Shown here: positions 58,701 through 64,000 of the stretch, one piece after another | Numbering within the stretch: position 1 is the stretch's first letter | Layout of the letters: every line of letters starts with the position of its first letter | Origin: Pleurostoma richardsiae | Lineage: Eukaryota; Ascomycota; Sordariomycetes; Calosphaeriales; Pleurostomataceae | Direction: 5' to 3' | Length of the DNA: 64,000 nt | Assembly: GCA_030052745.1 (NCBI GenBank) | Contig: JANBVO010000035.1 | Span: 363,377 to 427,376 of the forward strand | Notes under the pieces: model-generated | The model's input: the letters and a program-made list of their open reading frames with translations, nothing else | What the model was told of the DNA's origin: nothing | Database searches by the model: none | Made by a program: the position numbers and the translations under genes

Positions 58701-61700
58701 GTTCGCCATGAGGAGATGTGCCTTCAGGCTCGAACTGCCTTACATGTAGGCTGTCTGTAGCTTTTGAGAAGCGTCTCGACTGGGTTGAGCTGTGCGGTCG
58801 TAGAATGCTGCTTTGTGACATGCTTGACATAGATAGAAAAGATGCCTTGTGACGTAAGCCCCACGAGCGTCTCGACGTCCCGGTGCTCGAAAGTGATATC
58901 TTGTCATCCTGGAGATCTGCTGTAAGTGTAGGTAGTGGTATCGGCGGGACGGGCTGCGCAGGTGGATCGGTACGATCCGGGATGAGAGGCTCTTGTAAGA
59001 GGCCGGGAACAATAAGAAACTCGGTCCTGTGTGTCCGCTGATCCTCACGTCTGACATGCTCTTGTTGCAGCTTCCGCTCTTGTGAGAAAGCAAACTTCCG
59101 TCCAATGATAGCAAGATGGAGGCTTGTGTGGACTAAGGCGTCAGGCTGTATCGGGCTCTGGGACCTCGACTTATGCCTGGCAGCGGTCTCTGAATTGACG
59201 CACGAGAACTGAATGTCGGGAACTCTGATGTTTGCCCGCCTAGAATAATGCGATCTCGCCCAGTCATTGTATTTGACATCGATAGAGCCCGTTGAGAGAA
59301 GGAAGGCAGCCTCATCGACATGCAGCCATATGCGAATGGACTGCACGAAGACTCTGAGGAAGGTGATGTCGTACATGACAACCGAGGAATAGGGAATGAG
59401 AGCATTCTCATCGTCATCAAAGGAGAAGCCGAACGACTTGCCACCTCGCATCAGAGAGGTTAGGAAATCGGCGGTACACTCGCCGGTGATGGCACCCACG
59501 GACAAATCCCAGTTGCACATATATGTCGCCTCCGTGGGTGGCAGACCGAAGAGGCGGTGCCCATCTACACAGATACCATCAATGAAGAGCTGGGTGCTTG
59601 ATGTAGCACTCTCGGGTGTTCCCAAGGGATCATCGCCGGATCCAAGCGATAAGCTCATTGGACTGAGTGCAAACTCCATGTCCATGTAATAATTAGTGAA
59701 TCGCAAGTCCGCCGACAGACTCGCCGCGTCGATTTGGACGTGTTGGGCACACGAGTATAAATTAGCCGGCAAGAAGACCTTTGGATCATCCGCTCTCACG
59801 CTGAGGATGACGTCTAGGTCATTAGACCTCTTAGGAGGTGGTTTATTCGTGTTCTCTGCCTCAGGGTCGGTTTCCTTCAGTCTCAACATGTCTTGATACT
59901 CGTCTAAGGTTTTGAAGTGGACATCGTCACCAAAGTAGTTATCTTTGAGCTTGAGAAAGTATCTTATCACGAACCCGTAGAGGTGAACGACCGGCGACTG
60001 CCCGGAGAGGTTGAGTACCAGAGCATCAGTATTAGCGGGGGAAGTGGTCGCATTATAATGGTACTTTCCATCCAGCACAAGATTTTCGAGATGGCCAATG
60101 TCCTTAGACGAAAGAAACGTAGCCTGGGTATTCCATGGAGGGACGTGAAGGTTGATGACAGCCGTTTCTGTCCGTACATCAAATGGTATCGTGTTTTTCG
60201 ACGGTCTATATCTGTCAATCGGAATAGAGGCGCTCGACTCGAGCAGAGGGCTGCCGATCTCCAGGTAAGTGTTGTCGTTGAAATCTGTCGGCTTGTTGAT
60301 TATGTTGGCGTCATTGACGTTGAGATAGAGCTTAACGTTCTTGAGGTGAAAATCCAAGTAGTACTTGAACGGGGTGAAGACCAGATATTCAGGTGGCGGA
60401 CCCGTAGTCCAGTCGTCCACAAGATCGATGAGGAGGAAAACATGGTCCCTAAGCAGAAACAATTCAAGATCATCGCTTTTGATATCGAAGCGCCACTGCC
60501 GAAGTCCATTCCACTTCAGCGGGGTCGACAAATCACAGGAGATACGCTGTGTTCCGGACCGCCAGAGCACCTCGTGGTTGATGCTGCTCGATATCTCGGT
60601 GTTGGGCATATCCAGGTCGAGGGTATTTGTGTAACCATTGGGACCAGCAAGCATGTCCATTGAATAAGATACAGCAGTATTGGCCGCGATCTTGATATCA
60701 AGCCAGCCATACTGACGCTCATATGTGCTTGCTCCGCCTTGGTCGGTCTTCCTGAATCGACTACGACCTCTTCGTCTATTTCGACCTTGATCGGTCTTCA
60801 ACCCCGGCTCCTTGTCTCTGTACCTCCAGTTCTTTGATTCTTCGCGGATGGGAATGCGAAGCGTTACGTCTTCATCGAGCTCCACGTACAGCTTAAATTG
60901 TGTAGGCACCCTCTCGGCTCCGACTGGAAGAGCCTGTGCCGGCTCAGCATCTTTGGAGAGTGTCGGAAAGAAGGTTTGCTGTAGCTTCGCTCGATGTCTG
61001 TCGGCCCAGGGACCATAGTTGACGGTTCCGCCTTTGATAGACAGAGTAATACCCCACGCTGGCGGAGGCTCATCTCCGTTGATCTTGATCGGCGCATCTC
61101 TGCCCCGTGCCTTGCCAGTGCTGCGGCGCCGGCTCGATGTCGTCACTCTTCCCGCCGCATCCCAGTATATTGTCAAACAAGCCTCGGGAGTATCTAGTAT
61201 TGTTGTCACAGCTGCGTATTCGATGCCCGCCCATCGTCCTTTCTCGTCCCTGTCGTAATCGTCCAAGTACCTCGATAAGCCGTGCCAATGAATCGAACCG
61301 GGTACTTGCGAAGCAGCAGTTCCTTGTCTACTTTGGGAATCCGGCGAGAAAGACTCCACGGACTTTCTCCACCATGGTACAAGATTGCGCAATTGATGCA
61401 TAGTCTTTCGATGATAGCGGCGGAGGAACGATCTCCTTGGCGTTGGCTCTGTCTCCCGAGCAAGCTGCTTTTCTCGGGTCGCCTTCTCTGACAGGCCTTC
61501 CTTAAAGTCCTCGTTATCCTTGATTTCTACCACCGGATTCTCGAACTTCAGTTTGTACAGCTGGCGGTAGGGGTCTGGGGTACTGGTTGCAGCAGCATCT
61601 ATCTCTCCCGACAGGCCCTTGGTCTTCACGATGAGAATGGCAGGCGTGGTCTCATTACCCATCACCAATGCGGCCCTATCACACTTGAATTGGATTGGTA

Positions 61701-62555
61701 ATAGCTGCAGCATCAACGGAAGATCTGCTTCTCGGTGAGTTGCTTTTCTTTCGAGACCTTTCCCCTCGTCGTCAGATTCCGATGTCTGTATCGGCAGAGG
61801 GTCTGCGTGTGCGTGTTGCCGGGCACTCATAATCGACTTCTCTTCGTCTGGCAGATGGTAGCTTGGAGCGATCGGCGAGTCCTTCTCTAGCGCAGCCTTA
61901 TCTTCTGAAGCGCGATGTCGTCTTCTGAGCTTTGATGCAGCGGGGACATCGCCTTGCTCTGGCGGGATGGTGGCCGAATCTTCGGTCATCCCAGCCAAGA
62001 CCGCATCGTACGCTGGGCTCCGGTTATAGACGAACCACTCCAGGCCGGCTAAGGAGACAGTCATGCGGCATGGTAGACGGGAGGGCTTGCCATCGTGGCC
62101 GTCCTCGACCTGGCTCGCATCCTTACCGTCGTCTCCTTTCACCGACTTAGTCAGGTCAACTCCGCGAACCCGCCACAGCCAGTACTGCCATGTTATATGA
62201 CCGTGTTGAACGAGAATAGTTTCATTATTGCCGTGGTAACGTAGGCCGACGAAGAAGACGCGGCCTCCGAGCAAGGAGACCTGCAGTGCCTGGATGTCGA
62301 TGTAGACGCCGTACGCGTTCCAAGACCAGGTACGGATGCCCCAAGAGAGCAAAGACGCAATGACTCGATTAAGGTAGAGCAGGAAGACGATGGCGATGAA
62401 TCCAGCAATGATCATGTAGCCGAGAAAGATGCTGTACACCGTGGCTATTAGTCCAAGCTAGCTTCTCCCTGTTGATGCGGTACAGGTGGCATGGGTCAGA
62501 TGAACCAGAGAATAACATACCCGCTGAACTTCGCCCCTACATCAGGACCGGCCAT
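52732..62555 (-). CDS. csf1: Csf1/BLTP1-type bridge-like lipid transfer protein
   Basis: Giant rod-shaped protein thought to carry lipids in bulk at ER contact sites (repeating-beta-groove family; yeast Csf1, animal BLTP1/tweek). I infer a 35-nt first exon, 62555-62521, and a second exon 62431-52732; the 89-nt intron has donor GTATGT, branch CTAAT and acceptor TACAG. The spliced start is MAGPDVGAKFSGIFLGYMII and the product is 3244 aa. An N-terminal membrane anchor lies at about residues 14-38 (IFLGYMIIAGFIAIVFLLYL). The following chorein-like start (LLGGRVFFVGLRYHGNNETI and GHITWQYW) is characteristic of Csf1. The rest is long beta-rich sequence with disordered Ser-rich loops (about residue 1200-1350) and no catalytic motif. 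Without the first exon the only in-frame start would be ATG at 62415. Confidence 0.92.
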
Positions 62556-63261
62556 TTTGCCCTATCTCGTGGGCGCTCCCCCTCCGCTCCGCCTACCCTT
62601 CCGCCCACGAACTCGGGGTTGCCTCTTCGTCGCTCGCTCGCTCGCTCGCAGCTCAGGATCTCAACGGGTCGGTCGGCGATGGACCACCTCATTTCTGTAG
62701 TCAACCGTCTCCGCCGCTCCAGTCTGACTAAGCAACATGATCAAATGCGAGGTAATGACATTGGAAGAGACGAAATTGGTTCCTCGTAGACGTTTGGCAG
62801 CATATAATGGACGTCGGTCAAGGAAATGTCGGTCCCGTCTTCAACAACAATGGAAGCTTCCCAACGCGACGGCCAATGGACCGGGGGGTCTACTTTAGCG
62901 TACCGTAGGTACCTCAGGTACTGAACTTTGCGTTGCAATACTTGGCGTGCTGACAGCACGATGCTGAAGCTGTGGAGCTATATGGGCGCGCCCAGTAGCA
63001 GAACGCACTTCTTCCTGTACGGAGGACTAACAGGTGCAGAATAACGATGGGGGTCTAAAGCGTTCAATTAGCAAGCGAGTATTTCTCCTGGGAGATGTGC
63101 TCCAGTTAGTAGGTAAAATGAATAGACACAAGTCTGGCCCCACTACAGCCCAATGCCACCACACCTGAATTCAACCACCTGCAATTAAACAGCGAAAACA
63201 TCACCAAATGAACAGATCTATTTAAGCCGTTCAGTGGATTAGAAAGCCCTGATTCTAGGCT
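62556..63261. other. Upstream region of the Csf1-like gene, up to the transposon relic
   Basis: 706 bp. It contains a (CGCT)n simple repeat at 62631-62649, a TAGGTACCT-type AT-rich run near 62905 and no gene. The part from about 63100 onward probably already belongs to the transposon's non-coding flank; a possible outer end lies near 63124 (a TA followed by GACACAAGTCTGG), but the partner end is outside the window. Confidence 0.5.
62631..62649. repeat. CGCT simple repeat
   Basis: Four and three-quarter units of CGCT in the leader or promoter of the Csf1-like gene, about 75 bp upstream of the proposed ATG. Confidence 0.85.
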
Positions 63262-64000
63262 TTAATATTTAGTATATGAGCCCCTGGCTTTTCGTACAGC
63301 CTTCAAACGGCGGGGTAGTGACTGAATCAGTTTGCGGATAAGGTCTTGATCAAGAGCCCTCCATGCAACCTGGGCTGTACGCTTGAATTCCTCGATATCC
63401 ACCTCGTTCTTTTTGAGGTTCTGGAGATCAGGGAATAGCTCTCCTATCTTATCCTTTAGGTGTTTCCAGACGTGCTCAATGGGGTTTAAATCAGGAGAAT
63501 ATGTAGGCCATTCTAACAGAGAAATCGCATGCCTAGTAAACCACTCCTAGACCTTTACTACAGTGTAGATTCGAGCGTTATCTTACTAAAAATGCCTGGT
63601 CCCATCATATAGAGGTAGGAGCACCTCTTCCAATAACTTAAGATAGGAATTAGCTGAGTATCCCTGCCTCTTAGAGGTCAAATCTCTCTCCATAATGACC
63701 AACTCAAACCTCCTATCTAACCAGATAACTGCCCACATCATGAGAGAAATAGTGGGCTTGACATGTGGCGTATTATTAACTAGATCTCCTCGGTAACGCT
63801 CTAGAGACATTCGCCAAACCCAATAGCCTAGATTATTAGGGGCATTCTGGACAATAATCTCATCACTAAAGTAGGTCTAGGTACGTTAGAGAAGCTCTCA
63901 AAGTCCTTCCAACTCGAGAGCACATACCTCCATCAATTCTTCTTCTTTCTCCTTCCACTCTCGCCCAAAAGAAAGCCTATCCTCTCTATCCTCTTTTGTC
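63262..64000 (-). pseudogene. Tc1/mariner-type transposase relic with RIP-like stops (cut by right edge)
   Basis: The minus strand encodes a DD34E-type transposase C-terminal half in one unbroken frame without indels. The motifs are YFSDE (first Asp), QDNA-like DNA (second Asp) and SPDLNPIEHVW (Glu), with 34 residues between the second and third; the end is RRLKAVRKARGSYTKY. The frame is broken by six stops: TAG 63547-63549, TAA 63583-63585, TAG 63586-63588, TAG 63877-63879, TAA 63886-63888 and TGA 63898-63900. Two of them replace the Gln-Gln expected just before the second catalytic Asp. All are explained by C-to-T change of CAG, CAA or CGA, as RIP produces. The relic is inactive and lacks its N-terminal DNA-binding part, which lies beyond the window. 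Confidence 0.92.
63262..64000. mobile_element. Degenerate Tc1-like (DD34E) DNA transposon, partial
   Basis: The element that carries the dead transposase. Sequence from about 63100 to the right edge is noticeably richer in TpA than the neighbouring genes. Terminal inverted repeats and the target-site TA duplication cannot be confirmed because only one side is in the window. Confidence 0.8.

Overview
The window is from a filamentous ascomycete (Pezizomycotina, most likely a Sordariomycete). The evidence is short spliceosomal introns (about 50-200 nt) with GT...AG ends and CTAAT/CTAAC-type branch points, high GC at third codon positions, fungal type I FAS split into alpha and beta chains, a Zn2Cys6 regulator, the fungal mitoribosome protein mS51, and a Tc1-like transposon relic whose stop codons look like repeat-induced point mutation (RIP). 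All introns were read by eye from splice signals and frame continuity.

Layout. (1) 1-14 kb: fatty-acid synthase locus. The alpha subunit (fas2, minus strand, cut by the left edge) and the beta subunit (fas1, plus strand) are head to head across a 2.35-kb shared upstream region; together they form the cytosolic alpha6-beta6 synthase. (2) 14.8-22.6 kb: an accessory-looking block. An NCS1 permease and a 2-oxoglutarate/Fe(II) dioxygenase diverge from a 642-bp region with several GATA-factor sites. A Zn2Cys6 regulator follows, tail to tail with the dioxygenase. An uncharacterised seven-helix membrane protein then diverges from the regulator, and their shared upstream region carries a CGG-N11-CCG palindrome and duplicated CGGCCG elements. 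The permease/dioxygenase/regulator trio could be a nitrogen-regulated nucleobase uptake and oxidation unit; that is inference. (3) 23.5-25 kb: a conserved-looking hypothetical gene, followed by a 7.1-kb stretch (25-32.1 kb) with no convincing gene. (4) 32.1-38.6 kb: a Bbc1-type SH3/proline-rich actin-patch protein, an Rtr1/RPAP2 RNA polymerase II CTD phosphatase, and ribosomal protein eS17. (5) 39-45 kb: mitoribosomal mS51 and elongation factor 2, so with eS17 three translation genes lie within 7 kb. (6) 45.6-51.1 kb: an RBM26/27-like CCCH+RRM protein and methylenetetrahydrofolate reductase. (7) 52.7-62.6 kb: a giant Csf1/BLTP1-type bridge-like lipid-transfer protein, nearly all in one 9.7-kb exon. 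(8) 63.26-64 kb: a dead Tc1-like transposase, cut by the right edge.

Most of the window is housekeeping. The parts that deserve a second look are the 14.8-22.6 kb block with its putative operators, the seven-helix protein, and the gene desert. I found no tRNA, rRNA or CRISPR array.
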